DNA from: Salinicoccus roseus
GTDB lineage: Bacteria; Bacillota; Bacilli; Staphylococcales; Salinicoccaceae
Length of the DNA stretch: 64,000 nt
Assembly: GCF_003814515.1 (NCBI RefSeq)
Contig: NZ_RKQJ01000002.1
Coordinates: forward strand, 352,670 to 416,669
Direction: 5' to 3'
The notes under the pieces are model-generated. The model made no database searches and was not told the origin of the DNA. It saw only the letters and a program-made list of their open reading frames with translations. Positions 37,810-48,120 of the stretch are shown in pieces. The position numbers and the translations under genes are program-made. How positions within the stretch are numbered: position 1 is the first letter of the stretch; each line of letters starts with the position of its first letter.

Positions 37810-38977
37810 CCATATCCCTTCTTTCTTTTATAATATCTTCCAGTGGACGCTCATGATGGATCGTCTCCTTCATCCATTCCAGAACGATTTCACCATACGC
37901 CTTCTCGTATTTCACCTTTTCCTTCTTGCCTTCTTTCGCCTTCGCCTCAGCCCACACGCGGCTCAGGTCATCAAGTGATTCCACCGATGCTTCCCCGAAC
38001 ACGTGCGGATGGCGTCTGACGACTTTGGCATTCAGGCTGTCCAGCACATCATAGAAGTCGAAATATCCATTCTTTTTGCCGATGGCGCTGTGGAGGGCGA
38101 CCTGCAGGAGAATATCCCCAAGCTCCTCGACGATTCCCTCATCATCCTGCCGTTCGATCGCCTCTATCACTTCATATGCCTCTTCTATCAGATGGCGTTC
38201 AATCGACTCATGTGTCTGGACCTTATCCCACGGGCACCCCTCTTCACTGACAAGTGTATCAAATATTTCCGTCATATGATGAATGTCGCGCTGTGCCATG
38301 CTGCTGTCCTCGACACGGGGGATGTAGAGGCAGAGGAGGTTGCTCTGTATATCCAAGTGGTCGATTTCATGAAGCGCCATGCTGTAGACCTGTTCACTTG
38401 CGCTGCCCGCAGCCTCCACAATCTTCGCTTCGGTCTCTGCCGGATAATAGTCCAGGAGGGATATCTTCGCTTCGCCGAGACTGTACTGGTCATAGACCTG
38501 TGTAACGAGCGTGTGCTTCCGGTAATCCAGCTCACCTGGCTTGAAGCTCGTCCCGTCAAGCACCTGGAATCCTTCATTCACCGGAATCCTGAGGGTGGTG
38601 ATGACCGGATCGAGGAAGCTCTGGCCGCCGGATATTGCCAGAGCCACTTCCCCCTGCCTCTCCTGTTCGATCAGAAGTTCCGTCGTCGTTTCATAGAAAA
38701 GCGGATGGCCCGGTACAGCGTAGAGCACGTCACCCTGCTCGGCTTCTTCCATAAGGGCCGATACTATGGCTTCATAGGTTGCCTCAAACGTCTCATGCTG
38801 TTCATAGAGATGGTCGTAATCCACAAGATCCACTCCACGGGCAGCCAGGGCCTGGACTGCCGGATGATCCTTCGTCCGCAGATGTATGCGTCCGGCACTT
38901 TCCAGTCGGCGCCAGATGCCGAGGGGCATCTGGTCGAGATCTGAACTTCCAAGGCCGATTATTTCAATGCGTTTCAT
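37799..38977 (-). CDS. mazG: tetrapyrrole methylase-like / MazG nucleotide pyrophosphohydrolase fusion (YabN)
   Basis: 392 aa. N-terminal half resembles SAM-dependent tetrapyrrole methylases (IIGLGSSDLDQMPLG; VLYAVPGHPLF near 90), C-terminal half (~235-392) is MazG with CPWDKVQTHESI, EEAYEVIEAIE, EELGDILLQVALH and the RRHPHVFG motif. The MazG part hydrolyses nucleoside triphosphates; a role for the methylase-like half is not established. ATGA overlap with mfd. Confidence 0.94.
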   Translation of the reverse strand: MKRIEIIGLGSSDLDQMPLGIWRRLESAGRIHLRTKDHPAVQALAARGVDLVDYDHLYEQHETFEATYEAIVSALMEEAEQGDVLYAVPGHPLFYETTTELLIEQERQGEVALAISGGQSFLDPVITTLRIPVNEGFQVLDGTSFKPGELDYRKHTLVTQVYDQYSLGEAKISLLDYYPAETEAKIVEAAGSASEQVYSMALHEIDHLDIQSNLLCLYIPRVEDSSMAQRDIHHMTEIFDTLVSEEGCPWDKVQTHESIERHLIEEAYEVIEAIERQDDEGIVEELGDILLQVALHSAIGKKNGYFDFYDVLDSLNAKVVRRHPHVFGEASVESLDDLSRVWAEAKAKEGKKEKVKYEKAYGEIVLEWMKETIHHERPLEDIIKERRDMDET

Positions 38978-41900
38978 ACTGCTTCCTCCATTCTGCTGTC
39001 CTGAACTGCCTTCAATATTTCTACAAGCTGGGAAACATCCCTGCTTCGAATCGTGATGCGCATCTCGCCATCCTGTACGGATATGTTCATGATGCGCCCG
39101 AATTCCTGTGTATCCATAAACAGCTTCTCTCCATCAATCTGGCTGGTCGCCTGCTTCGAGACATGCAGATAGAAATTGCGCTTATCCTCTTTGACATGAT
39201 AGATGCCGAACATCAATGCATATACCTTGATCCGCACAAGCTGCAGGAGGCGTTCCACTTCCACAGGGTAGTCACCGAACCGGTCCAGCAGCTCATCTTC
39301 AATGTCCCTTACGACTTCTATGGACTCGGCTTTCCTCAATCGTTTATAGATATCGATCTTGGACTGTTCATGTGAAATGTAGGATGCCGGGATATAGGCA
39401 TCCAGCGTCACATCAATCGGTATGTTCACCGGCTCCGGTTCAGGCGCCTCGCCCTGCTTCTCCTTGACCGCCGTCTCCAGCATCTCGGAATAGAGTTCAT
39501 AGCCTACCGAATCGATGAATCCGGACTGGTGCTTGCCGAGCAGGTTGCCGGCACCGCGGATATTCAGGTCGCGCATCGCGATTTTGAAGCCGCTGCCGAG
39601 TTCCGTATACTCCTTGATCGCTTCAAGCCTTTTTTCAGCCACTTCAGTCAGCACCTTATCCGGCTGGTGGAAAAGGTAGGCATAGCTGATGCGGTTGCTC
39701 CGTCCCACACGGCCGCGCAGCTGATAGAGCTGGCTGAGTCCGAAGCGGTCGGCATCCTCGATGATCAGTGTGTTCGCATTCGGGACATCGACACCCGTTT
39801 CGATGATCGTTGTCGTGACGAGTACATCGTACTCGCCGTTGACGAACGCCATCATCGTCTCCTCCACTTCCTTCTCATTCATCTTCGCATGCATGACGCC
39901 CACTTCTGCGTCAGGCACCATGGCCTCGACATGTGCCTTTTTCTGATAGATCGTGTCCACACGGTTATGCAGATAGAACACCTGACCGTCACGTGCGAGC
40001 TCCCGTTCGATCGCTTCGCGCACGAAATCGGCCTGGTATTCGAGCACATATGTCTGGACCGGGAAACGGTTTTCAGGTGGCGTCTCGATGACGGAGAGGT
40101 CCCTTACACCAGAGAGGCTCATGTGCAGTGTCCTTGGAATCGGTGTCGCAGTCAGCGTCAGTACATCCACATTGGTCCGGAGCTGTTTGATCTTCTCCTT
40201 ATGGCGGACACCGAAGCGCTGCTCCTCATCGACGATGAGCAGGCCGAGATCCTTGAATTCGACATCCTTCCCAAGGATCTTGTGTGTCCCCACTACGATG
40301 TCGACGGTCCCCTTCTTAAGGCCTTCCTTCGTCTTCTTCAGCTGACCTGAAGTCCGGAAGCGGCTCATCATATCCACGTTAATTGGGAAATCTTCTATCC
40401 GCTCGATCATATTTTCGTAGTGCTGGGCTGCAAGAATCGTCGTCGGCACAAGGAAAGCCACCTGTTTGCCATCCTGCACCGCCTTGAAGGCTGCACGTAT
40501 TGCGACTTCCGTCTTGCCGTATCCCACATCTCCACAGAGGAGGCGGTCCATCGGACGCAGGGATTCCATATCCTTTTTGATTTCATTGATGGATGCCGAC
40601 TGGTCGGGCGTCGGCTCATAGGGGAACCGCTCTTCGAAGGACGACTGCATATCCGTATCGTCCGAAAATGAAAAACCTTCGGCCTGGCTTCTTTCCTGAT
40701 AAAGCTTGATCAGCTCTTCGGCAATTTCATTTACATTTGCCTCAACCTTCGCCTTCGTCTTCTTCCATTCCGTACCGCCGAGCTTATGCATCTTCGGCTG
40801 GCCGTCATCACTCGCAATGTATTTCTGCACGAGGTCCATCTGATCGACCGGGATATAGAGCTGATCGGTCCCCTTGTATTGGAGCTTCATATAATCATTG
40901 TGGATGCCGCCGACCTCAAGCGTCTCGATTCCGTGGTAGCGTCCCACCCCGTGGTGGACATGCACCACATAGTCACCGACATTCAGTTCCTGATATGACT
41001 TGATCTTTTCAGCGTTGGAAATCTTCTTTGCACGCTTCTTCTTGCGGGCTGTCTTGTTGTACAGCTCCTTCGAACCAAGTACAGCCACTTGCATGAATGG
41101 CAGTATGAAACCTTTCGATAACGTTCCCTGGGTCAGGACGATGCCCGAATCGACTGGAATCTCTTCGATGTAGCTCGGTATCTTCAAATCTTCCAGCAAC
41201 TGGCGTGTCTTGTCGATTTCATCCTCGTCACGGAGGACGATGTTGATCATGTAGCCATCATTCAGCATCTTGTTGAGGTTTGAGGCGAGTATGTCGTACT
41301 GTCCGTAATAGATTTCAGTCGGACGCACAGAAATCTTGACGATATGCCCCATTTCGACAGGCATGCTTTTTGTGAAGAGGGTGAAGTAGGTGCTGCCCGG
41401 CAGGGAAAGCAGGCGTTCATACTGACCTTCCAGGAAGTTCCCGCCCCCCTTGAACATGCGCCCCGCCTCCACCATCGACTCATAGTAGCTGCTGACCGAG
41501 TTGAACTCCGACTCATAGGCCGCCGCCATATTCTTCACTTCATCGATGATGACGCGGTGCTCATCACTGATATAGTCGAGTATGGAGATGTCACGATCTG
41601 TAAGCAGCCGGCTGTAGTGGACGAGATGATTGAAGGTCTGATCCGGATGCGTGACCGTATCATAGTATTCATCCAGTGTTTCCCTGCCTGTCTGATCGAG
41701 CTTTTCGCGCGTCTCCTGATAGAGCGTCTCTATCTTCTTAAGCAGCTGCTCGCGTTCCTCACGTTCAATGATATATTCCGCATACGGCTCCATCGTGATG
41801 GAGCTGATGTTTTCGATTGAACGCTGTGTTTCCGCATCGATGGACCTGAGTGAATCGACTTCATCATCAAACAGTTCAAGTCGGACGAGCTGTTCCGGCA

Positions 41901-42444
41901 TGTATATGTCGATGATGTCCCCGCGTACTGCAAATTCACCGAAATGGACAGCCTGGTTCATCCTTCTGTAGCCGAGGCTCACCAGATCCTCGATGAACTG
42001 GTCATAATCGAGTATGCTGCCCACCTCGATCGTCCTTTCATAGCTGAGCAGCTTCTCTTTCGGCATCACCGGCTTGAGCAGTGCGTGCACAGGTACGACA
42101 AATAGCCCTGGCTCCTTGTGGGCCAGAGCAAACAGGCTGCTCATCCGTGACTTCATAAATTCGGGACTCTGCTTGGCATGATTTTCTATCATGATGTCGC
42201 CGACCGGGAAGGTATGGACATTATCCATCATATCCATCAATGGATTCGCCAACTTCTCCATCTGATGATTATTCTGGACGAAGAGGACCACCGGCCGGTC
42301 TTCAGCCTGGACCAATTCATACAGCAAGGCAGGCTTGAAGTCGTCGTTGATGCCTGTCACCATCATATTCAATCCATCCTTGTGTCCGGCGACCTCAAGG
42401 AAGCGTTCATCGTTCTGGATCCTCTGGGATACTTTGTCATTCAT
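38974..42444 (-). CDS. mfd: transcription-repair coupling factor Mfd
   Basis: 1156 aa. UvrB-like N-terminal domains, CarD-like RNA polymerase interaction domain (~485-550, [20 protein letters not shown]), and a RecG-like translocase with Walker [13 protein letters not shown] near 640 and DEEQ box [14 protein letters not shown] near 740, then the C-terminal TRCF domain. It removes stalled RNA polymerase and recruits UvrA. Full length; overlaps pth by 8 and mazG by 4 bases. Confidence 0.98.
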   Translation of the reverse strand: MNDKVSQRIQNDERFLEVAGHKDGLNMMVTGINDDFKPALLYELVQAEDRPVVLFVQNNHQMEKLANPLMDMMDNVHTFPVGDIMIENHAKQSPEFMKSRMSSLFALAHKEPGLFVVPVHALLKPVMPKEKLLSYERTIEVGSILDYDQFIEDLVSLGYRRMNQAVHFGEFAVRGDIIDIYMPEQLVRLELFDDEVDSLRSIDAETQRSIENISSITMEPYAEYIIEREEREQLLKKIETLYQETREKLDQTGRETLDEYYDTVTHPDQTFNHLVHYSRLLTDRDISILDYISDEHRVIIDEVKNMAAAYESEFNSVSSYYESMVEAGRMFKGGGNFLEGQYERLLSLPGSTYFTLFTKSMPVEMGHIVKISVRPTEIYYGQYDILASNLNKMLNDGYMINIVLRDEDEIDKTRQLLEDLKIPSYIEEIPVDSGIVLTQGTLSKGFILPFMQVAVLGSKELYNKTARKKKRAKKISNAEKIKSYQELNVGDYVVHVHHGVGRYHGIETLEVGGIHNDYMKLQYKGTDQLYIPVDQMDLVQKYIASDDGQPKMHKLGGTEWKKTKAKVEANVNEIAEELIKLYQERSQAEGFSFSDDTDMQSSFEERFPYEPTPDQSASINEIKKDMESLRPMDRLLCGDVGYGKTEVAIRAAFKAVQDGKQVAFLVPTTILAAQHYENMIERIEDFPINVDMMSRFRTSGQLKKTKEGLKKGTVDIVVGTHKILGKDVEFKDLGLLIVDEEQRFGVRHKEKIKQLRTNVDVLTLTATPIPRTLHMSLSGVRDLSVIETPPENRFPVQTYVLEYQADFVREAIERELARDGQVFYLHNRVDTIYQKKAHVEAMVPDAEVGVMHAKMNEKEVEETMMAFVNGEYDVLVTTTIIETGVDVPNANTLIIEDADRFGLSQLYQLRGRVGRSNRISYAYLFHQPDKVLTEVAEKRLEAIKEYTELGSGFKIAMRDLNIRGAGNLLGKHQSGFIDSVGYELYSEMLETAVKEKQGEAPEPEPVNIPIDVTLDAYIPASYISHEQSKIDIYKRLRKAESIEVVRDIEDELLDRFGDYPVEVERLLQLVRIKVYALMFGIYHVKEDKRNFYLHVSKQATSQIDGEKLFMDTQEFGRIMNISVQDGEMRITIRSRDVSQLVEILKAVQDSRMEEAV

Positions 42445-43009
42445 CTACATCACCATTATATTCCGTCATTACTTCTTCGAACGGCTCAGTTAAAAATGCA
42501 GCCGATGCTTCGGAGGTACGTGTAATGATCTTTTCTATCAGGGGCTGTTCACTTTTTGGGAACCTGGCAAGCACATAGCCAGGTATCGAGGCGCCGGGTG
42601 CCGGGCGGTCGATGCCTATCCTGATACGCTTATACTTTTCGGTCCCCAGATGCTGATTGAGTGATTTGATGCCATTGTGTCCGCCACCGCTGCCTTTCTT
42701 TCTGAGACGCAGCCTGCCGACAGGCAGGTCAAGATCATCATACAGCACCAGGATATCCTCCACTGCCACCTTGTAATAGTCGAGGAGCGGACGCACCCCT
42801 TCACCACTCAGATTCATGAAGGTCTGGGGTTTGACGAGCATCACCTTCTCACCCTTGTGGTAGCCGACACCGATGAGGCACTTGAATTTCTTGTTCGCCA
42901 TTTCGATGCCGAGCATATCAGCCATATGGTCCACAGCCATGAAGCCTATATTATGCCTCGTATTATCATACTTCTTCCCTGGATTTCCAAGTCCAATCAC
43001 GCATTTCAT
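42437..43009 (-). CDS. pth: peptidyl-tRNA hydrolase
   Basis: 190 aa. GLGNPGKKYDNTRHNIGFMAVD at the N-terminus (key residues N10, H20 region), FMNLSGEGVRPLLDYY and the DDLDLPVGRLRLRKKGSGGGHNG core near 92-114 (quoted only in parts). It frees tRNA from prematurely released peptides. The ATG at 43009 has GAGGTG 6 bases upstream; a start at 43066 would add 19 residues absent from the family. Confidence 0.96.
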   Translation of the reverse strand: MKCVIGLGNPGKKYDNTRHNIGFMAVDHMADMLGIEMANKKFKCLIGVGYHKGEKVMLVKPQTFMNLSGEGVRPLLDYYKVAVEDILVLYDDLDLPVGRLRLRKKGSGGGHNGIKSLNQHLGTEKYKRIRIGIDRPAPGASIPGYVLARFPKSEQPLIEKIITRTSEASAAFLTEPFEEVMTEYNGDVDE

Positions 43010-43031
43010 TTCCATCACCTCATACAACGTT

Positions 43032-43058
43032 AAAAAAGGCGATGGGAAGTCCACCGCC
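43032..43058 (-). terminator. terminator of rplY
   Basis: 8-bp stem GGCGGTGG/CCATCGCC with one G-U pair, 5-base loop, then six U residues in the minus direction, between rplY and pth. Confidence 0.85.
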
Positions 43059-43074
43059 GTAATCAAACATGATA

Positions 43075-43734
43075 TTACTCTTCGTCTTTATTCTCTTCCT
43101 CGGAAGATTCTTCAGCATCTTCTGCTGCTTCTTCGGATTCTTCGCCTTCAACCTCTTCGCCTTCTTCGTCTTCTTCAGGCTCTTCCTGCTGAGGTGGAAC
43201 GACTGTAATGACCGCTTCGTCATCTTCGTTCTCGATTGTGAAGTTGCCTTTTGAGCGAAGATCGGAAACGTAGAGTGTATCTCCGATTTCCATGTCTTCT
43301 ACATTGACTTCGAGGGATTCAGGGATGTTATCCGGTGTCGCTGTAACGGAAACTTCAAAGATCGGGTGCTCGATTACGCCGCCTTCTTTGACGCCTGCAG
43401 CCTCTCCAACGACCTCAATCGCTACATCCACTGTAACTTCAGACTTCATGTTGATTGCTACGAAGTCGATGTGTGTAATCTGGTTCTTGATGGAGTCGAA
43501 CTGGTATTCAGTCACCATCACCTTAACCGATTTTCCGTTGACATCGAGGTCGATGACACCGTTACGTCCGACTTCACGGATCACTTTGATGAACTCATTC
43601 TCATCTACGGCTACAGGAGTGTTCTCCACCTGATAACCGTATAGGATTGCAGGGATTTTCCCTGTCGTACGCAGTTCAGTTACTTCTGAACGCTTTGCCT
43701 TGCCTTCTCTATTCGTTGTGGCCAAATTTGCCAT
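43075..43734 (-). CDS. rplY: 50S ribosomal protein L25/general stress protein Ctc
   Basis: 219 aa. N-terminal 5S rRNA-binding L25 domain (~1-92, [15 protein letters not shown]) plus the C-terminal TL5 beta domain (~95-185). The tail is a run of about 40 mostly Glu/Asp residues, longer and more acidic than usual; an acidic excess is common in halotolerant relatives. Carried on its own promoter and terminator. Confidence 0.95.
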   Translation of the reverse strand: MANLATTNREGKAKRSEVTELRTTGKIPAILYGYQVENTPVAVDENEFIKVIREVGRNGVIDLDVNGKSVKVMVTEYQFDSIKNQITHIDFVAINMKSEVTVDVAIEVVGEAAGVKEGGVIEHPIFEVSVTATPDNIPESLEVNVEDMEIGDTLYVSDLRSKGNFTIENEDDEAVITVVPPQQEEPEEDEEGEEVEGEESEEAAEDAEESSEEENKDEE

Positions 43735-43799
43735 GGTATATTTCCACCTTTCATTTACAGACAGTTTTCAATACGTCTTTTAACACATAGCCATGCATA

Positions 43800-43829
43800 A
43801 TAATAGCATATTACCCCGGCTTTTGTAAA
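43800..43829 (-). promoter_or_regulatory. candidate rplY promoter
   Basis: Minus strand TTTACA (43824-43829), 18-base spacer, TATTAT (43800-43805). The -35 lies in an AT-rich hairpin (43825-43848) that may also terminate prs. Confidence 0.45.
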
Positions 43830-43848
43830 AAAAACATGTTATTTTTAC
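43825..43848 (-). terminator. weak AT-rich hairpin after prs
   Basis: GTAAAAATAAC/GTTTTTTTTAC can fold with the U-rich 3' arm directly after the prs stop. No GC clamp, so termination may be partial. Confidence 0.35.
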
Positions 43849-43849
43849 A

Positions 43850-44824
43850 TTAATTATCAAAGAGGATGCTTACGGACTCTTCCTCATAGACGCGGACGAT
43901 CGCCTGGGCCATCAGTTCACCGACGGAAAGTTCGGTGATCTTCTCACTTTTCTTATCTTCAGGCAGCTGAATGGAGTTTGTGACGACCAGCTCCTTGATG
44001 ACCGATTCTTCAATCCTGGAAATCGCCGGACCTGACAGTACAGGGTGTGTACAGCATGCATAGACTTCTTTGGCGCCTTTATCCAGCAGGGCCTGGGCGG
44101 CAAGCTTCATTGTACCGCCGGTATCGATGATGTCATCGATGATGATTGCAGTACGCCCTTCGATTTCTCCAACGATGTTCATGACCTCTGCCACATTCGG
44201 CTTCGGACGCCTTTTATCGATGATGGCGATCGGCGTCTTCAGACGGTCCGCCATCTTGCGTGCACGGGTCACCCCACCATGGTCTGGAGAGACGACGACG
44301 ACTTCGTCGAAATCGAGATCCTTGTTCTCCATGAAATAGTCACTCAGGATCGGCACACCCATGAGGTGGTCGATTGGAATGTCGAAGAAGCCCTGGAGCT
44401 GCGGTGCGTGGAGGTCCAGGGAGATGACACGGTCGGCGCCTGCAGTCTCGATCAGGTTGGCGACGAGCTTTGCAGTGATCGGTTCACGGGAGCGGCTCTT
44501 CCTGTCCTGGCGTGCATACCCATAGTAGGGCATTACAATGTTGATTGTTGCTGCAGAAGCCCTTTTCAGCGCATCGATCATAATGAGCAGTTCCATCAGG
44601 TGTTCATTGACAGGCTGGCTTGTGGATTGGACGACAAACACATCACACCCACGAACGCTTTCTTCTATATTGATCTGGACCTCTTCGTCGGAAAAGCGGT
44701 TGACCTGGCATTTACCCAAGGGGATTCCGATATGGTCTGCGATTTCTTGTGCGAGCGGTTCATTCGCCTTCAGGGAAAAGAGACGTAGGTTTGAGTTCTT
44801 GTACTGATTGCTAGAAGCTAACAT
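43850..44824 (-). CDS. prs: ribose-phosphate pyrophosphokinase
   Basis: 324 aa. Makes PRPP for the purine, histidine and salvage genes seen in this window. Flexible/ATP regions [20 protein letters not shown] near 98-117, [14 protein letters not shown] near 135, and the PRPP loop [13 protein letters not shown] near 224-236. ATG at 44824 has GGAGG at 6 bases; the ATG two codons earlier abuts the ribosome site and is unlikely. Coupled to glmU (12-base gap). Confidence 0.96.
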   Translation of the reverse strand: MLASSNQYKNSNLRLFSLKANEPLAQEIADHIGIPLGKCQVNRFSDEEVQINIEESVRGCDVFVVQSTSQPVNEHLMELLIMIDALKRASAATINIVMPYYGYARQDRKSRSREPITAKLVANLIETAGADRVISLDLHAPQLQGFFDIPIDHLMGVPILSDYFMENKDLDFDEVVVVSPDHGGVTRARKMADRLKTPIAIIDKRRPKPNVAEVMNIVGEIEGRTAIIIDDIIDTGGTMKLAAQALLDKGAKEVYACCTHPVLSGPAISRIEESVIKELVVTNSIQLPEDKKSEKITELSVGELMAQAIVRVYEEESVSILFDN

Positions 44825-44836
44825 GTTCATCCTCCA

Positions 44837-46198
44837 TTAATTATCTTTTTTATAGTATCCATCTTTTGTCGTCTGCCTGTTTCTAGCAATGGCAAGGCTG
44901 TCTTCAGGTACCTGATCCGTAATTGTGGAGCCGGCAGCTATGAAGGAGCGGTCTCCGATGCTGACCGGGGCAACAAGGTTTGAATTGCACCCGATGAACG
45001 CATCCTGGCCGATCTCCGTCCTGAACTTGTTCTTGCCATCATAGTTCACGGTGATGGTGCCGCAGCCGATATTGGCGCGTGCACCGATTGTAGCATCCCC
45101 GATGTAGCTCAGGTGCGATACTTTGGAGCCATCGTCGAGCTGGGATTTCTTCACTTCGACGAAGTTGCCGATCTTCACTTCCTCTCCAAGTTCAGACTGT
45201 GGCCTCAGCTGGGCGAATGGCCCGACCTTCGTTCCTCTTCCAACCCTCGATTCAGTGACTACGGACTGCCTTATCTCCACTTCGTCCTCGATGATCGAAT
45301 CCTTGATTTCGGATCCGGAGGAAATTACAGCATCCTTTCCGATCTTCGTGCTGCCACGGATGATGGCTCCTGGATGGATGACGGTATCTGCGCCTATTTC
45401 AACTTCTGCATCGATATACGTCGCCTCAGGATGAATCAGCGTTACACCGTTCTGCATATGTAGTGTATTGATCCGTTTCCTCAGGATGGCTTCTGCATTC
45501 GCGAGAGCGACTTTGTCATTGATGCCGAGCGTCTCTTCAAAATCAGGCGTCACATAGGCTTCTATACGCGCGCCCCTGTCACGCATGATGGAGATGACGT
45601 CGGGAAGGTAGTATTCATTCTGTGCGTTGTCATTGTCCACTTTATCAAGCGCTTCGAACAGCATGCGGTTGTCGAAGATGAAGGTTCCGGAGCTCACTTC
45701 CTTTATCTCCCGTTCAGCATCCGCTGCATCCTTCTCTTCCACAATGCGTTTGACAGACCCGTTTTCCTTCCTGATGATCCGCCCGTAGCCGAATGGCGTT
45801 TGGGTGCGGGAAGACAGGATGGTCGCCTTGGATCCGGTCTTGAGGTGATAGTCCATGAATGCCTGCATGGTCGTCTCGCTTATCAGCGGTGTGTCGCCGC
45901 ACACGACCATAGTGTGGCCGTCCTCATGCTGGAGCTCTTCCTTCCACTGGCGCACCGCATGGGCAGTGCCGAGCTGTTCCTCCTGGATCGTCTTATGGAT
46001 CTGCTCCCCAAGGTAGTTGCTCACTGTCTCGGAACCATGCCCGAGGACAGCATAGATTTCTGAAATGCCCGCTTGCCTTAAATTGCCAATGACATGCTGA
46101 ATCATCGGCGTGCCGCATACTTCATGCAGAACTTTGTACTTTTCGGAACGCATCCGTGTCCCTTTTCCAGCCGCCAAGATAATTGCTCTCGTTTGCAT
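44837..46198 (-). CDS. glmU: bifunctional UDP-GlcNAc pyrophosphorylase / GlcN-1-P acetyltransferase
   Basis: 453 aa. N-terminal uridylyltransferase (ILAAGKGTRMRS at residue 7, EQLGTAHAVRQ near 74) and a C-terminal left-handed beta-helix (~255-440) with hexapeptide repeats and the acetyltransferase NYDGKNKFRTEIG segment. It makes UDP-GlcNAc for cell wall synthesis. First of glmU-prs. Confidence 0.97.
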   Translation of the reverse strand: MQTRAIILAAGKGTRMRSEKYKVLHEVCGTPMIQHVIGNLRQAGISEIYAVLGHGSETVSNYLGEQIHKTIQEEQLGTAHAVRQWKEELQHEDGHTMVVCGDTPLISETTMQAFMDYHLKTGSKATILSSRTQTPFGYGRIIRKENGSVKRIVEEKDAADAEREIKEVSSGTFIFDNRMLFEALDKVDNDNAQNEYYLPDVISIMRDRGARIEAYVTPDFEETLGINDKVALANAEAILRKRINTLHMQNGVTLIHPEATYIDAEVEIGADTVIHPGAIIRGSTKIGKDAVISSGSEIKDSIIEDEVEIRQSVVTESRVGRGTKVGPFAQLRPQSELGEEVKIGNFVEVKKSQLDDGSKVSHLSYIGDATIGARANIGCGTITVNYDGKNKFRTEIGQDAFIGCNSNLVAPVSIGDRSFIAAGSTITDQVPEDSLAIARNRQTTKDGYYKKDN

Positions 46199-46290
46199 AG
46201 TGTCCCTCCATTTTATAACTATCCTAATTATATTTTAGTGGTGCACGAGTTTCAAGGTATAAGAGAATATAATCACATACCTATCCCCAT

Positions 46291-46320
46291 AAAAAAACCC
46301 GCAAAGCATACGCTTCACGG
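46291..46320 (-). terminator. terminator of spoVG
   Basis: 9-bp stem CCGTGAAGC/GCTTTGCGG with two G-U pairs, 4-base loop, then seven U residues in the minus direction, just past the spoVG stop. Confidence 0.85.
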
Positions 46321-46327
46321 TTGAGTG

Positions 46328-46750
46328 CTACTTGTCATCTCCGATTTCAAGGTCGCCCTGCTTCGGTGCGTCCCTGTGATGCGCCTCGTCTTGTGCAGCG
46401 GCATCCTGAGATGGATCTTCAATCGTCTCTGCCGTCTCGGGTGCAGCATCATCCGAAGATGTCTGCTGCTCTTCCGGTTCCTGAGGTTCAGGATCCTCCG
46501 TTTCGTCATAGACCCGCATGACCTCTTCCTGCACATGCTGGCGCATGTCGGAATGGATCGGGTGGGCGATATCACGGAATTCTCCGTCAGGCGTCCTCTT
46601 GCTTGGCATGGCGACGAATAGTCCGTTATTACCTTCAATGACCCGGAGGTCATGGATTACGAATGCATCTTCAAAAGTAATGGATACGAGCGCTTTCATT
46701 CTGGTGTCTTGGTTGTTAACTTTTCGCAGTCTTACATCTGTTATCTTCAT
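46328..46750 (-). CDS. spoVG: SpoVG-family nucleic-acid-binding regulator
   Basis: 140 aa. The first ~83 residues are the conserved SpoVG core ([52 protein letters not shown]); the rest is an acidic, Gln/Glu/Asp-rich tail. In staphylococci SpoVG affects capsule, nuclease and antibiotic-tolerance genes. GGGGG lies 8 bases before the ATG. Follows ridA as in the yabJ-spoVG locus. Confidence 0.95.
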   Translation of the reverse strand: MKITDVRLRKVNNQDTRMKALVSITFEDAFVIHDLRVIEGNNGLFVAMPSKRTPDGEFRDIAHPIHSDMRQHVQEEVMRVYDETEDPEPQEPEEQQTSSDDAAPETAETIEDPSQDAAAQDEAHHRDAPKQGDLEIGDDK

Positions 46751-46811
46751 CGTTTGTTCCCCCAATAATAGTTATTGTTGGATCGAATGTGTACTGCTTG
46801 AGCCACCCAGA

Positions 46812-47192
46812 TTATTCGTTCGCTTCAGATGCAATAACCTCTATCTCTACTTTCACATCTTTGGGCAAACGACTGACCTCTACACATGATCTTGCTGGTA
46901 GTTTACCCGTAAAGTAGCTGCCATAAACTTCATTGATGAGGGGGAAGTCGTTCATGTCGCTGATGAAAATCATCGTCTTGACCACATCGCCATACCCAAG
47001 GCCTGCCGCCTCAAGCACATGTCCGACATTCGTCATCACCTGCTTCGTCTGTTCCTGGACATCCTGTGAAACGATCTCCCCTTCAAGGTTCAGTGGGATC
47101 TGACCTGAAGAATAGAACATCTGTCCGACTTTCATACCATGGCTGTATGGGCCGAGTGCTTCTGGTGCTTTTGATGAATTGATGGGTTGCAT
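46812..47192 (-). CDS. ridA: RidA family enamine/imine deaminase (YabJ)
   Basis: 126 aa trimeric enzyme that hydrolyses reactive 2-aminoacrylate. N-terminal KAPEALGPYSHGMKVG, the signature region ARSCVEVSRLPKDVKVEIEV near the C-terminus with the catalytic Arg-Glu. ATG at 47192 is preceded by AAAGGAG at 7 bases; a longer reading from 47240 would begin inside purR. Adjacent to purR and spoVG. Confidence 0.95.
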   Translation of the reverse strand: MQPINSSKAPEALGPYSHGMKVGQMFYSSGQIPLNLEGEIVSQDVQEQTKQVMTNVGHVLEAAGLGYGDVVKTMIFISDMNDFPLINEVYGSYFTGKLPARSCVEVSRLPKDVKVEIEVIASEANE

Positions 47193-47208
47193 TATAAAAC
47201 TCCTTTGA

Positions 47209-48057
47209 CTATGGATTGGTCTTTCCGTTTCTTTCTTCAATATACTCCAAACAGTTGCCTTCTTCTACCAGGAAGGACTGGTTGAACTCATCGATTTCCG
47301 ATACCTTAAGCAGCGAAGTATAGTCGGTGAAGCGTCTGTTCTCCACCTGCTTCGCTTCTACAAGCACACTCACGCCGACCACTTCCGCAGAGAATTCCTC
47401 CATCAGATTGATGACCCCGGTGATCGAGCCGCCTGCACGGAGGAAGTCATCCACCACCAGCACTTTGGAGCCTTCCTTCAATGTCCGTTTCGAAAGGACC
47501 ATCGTTTCAATCTTCCGTGTGGATCCTGATACATAGTTGACGGAAACCGTGGACCCTTCCGTCACCTTATTGTCCTTCCTGATGACTGCCACAGGCACAT
47601 TCAGTTTTCTGGCAACCGCATTCGCGAGTGATATCCCCTTTGTTGCCACCGTGACGACGGCATCGATCGTCTCATCGCCATACATTGTTGCAATCAGTTC
47701 ACCGATGTCGCTCATCAGATGGGGGTTGCCCATGATGTCGGACATGTACAGGTACCCCCCCGGGAGCAGCCGGTCCTTCATTTTCAACACTTCCATGAAA
47801 CGGCTGACGACTTCCCGGGCACGGTCATCACTGATCCTGGGCTGGAATGTCACACCGCCGCCCGCACCAGCCGTCGTCTGCACTGTGCCGATACCTTCAT
47901 TTTCAAAGACATCTTTAAGTATTCTGATATCCTCGCTGATGGAAGATTTTGCCTGTGTGAACTTATCGACGAAATAAGTGAGCGGAATCAGCTGGTTCGG
48001 ATGCGTGGTGAGATGCTGAGTCATGAAGACCAGACGTTCACTACGTTTAAATTTCAT
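47209..48057 (-). CDS. purR: purine operon repressor PurR
   Basis: 282 aa. N-terminal winged helix (RSERLVFMTQHLTTHPNQL ... SSISEDIRILK) and a PRTase-fold effector domain with VLVVDDFLRAGGSITG near 203, which binds PRPP and does not catalyse transfer. It represses purine genes. Only one loose PurBox-like half-site is visible upstream. Confidence 0.95.
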   Translation of the reverse strand: MKFKRSERLVFMTQHLTTHPNQLIPLTYFVDKFTQAKSSISEDIRILKDVFENEGIGTVQTTAGAGGGVTFQPRISDDRAREVVSRFMEVLKMKDRLLPGGYLYMSDIMGNPHLMSDIGELIATMYGDETIDAVVTVATKGISLANAVARKLNVPVAVIRKDNKVTEGSTVSVNYVSGSTRKIETMVLSKRTLKEGSKVLVVDDFLRAGGSITGVINLMEEFSAEVVGVSVLVEAKQVENRRFTDYTSLLKVSEIDEFNQSFLVEEGNCLEYIEERNGKTNP

Positions 48058-48120
48058 AAGATAACTCCTAATACCGTATTTAATATAGTGATATTACCAT
48101 AAAAGTTCGGCTTTCAGCAA

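Noticed and set aside
48058..48120. PurBox operator before purR
   Set aside because: Only one CGAAC-type half-site is present, without the inverted partner at the required distance.
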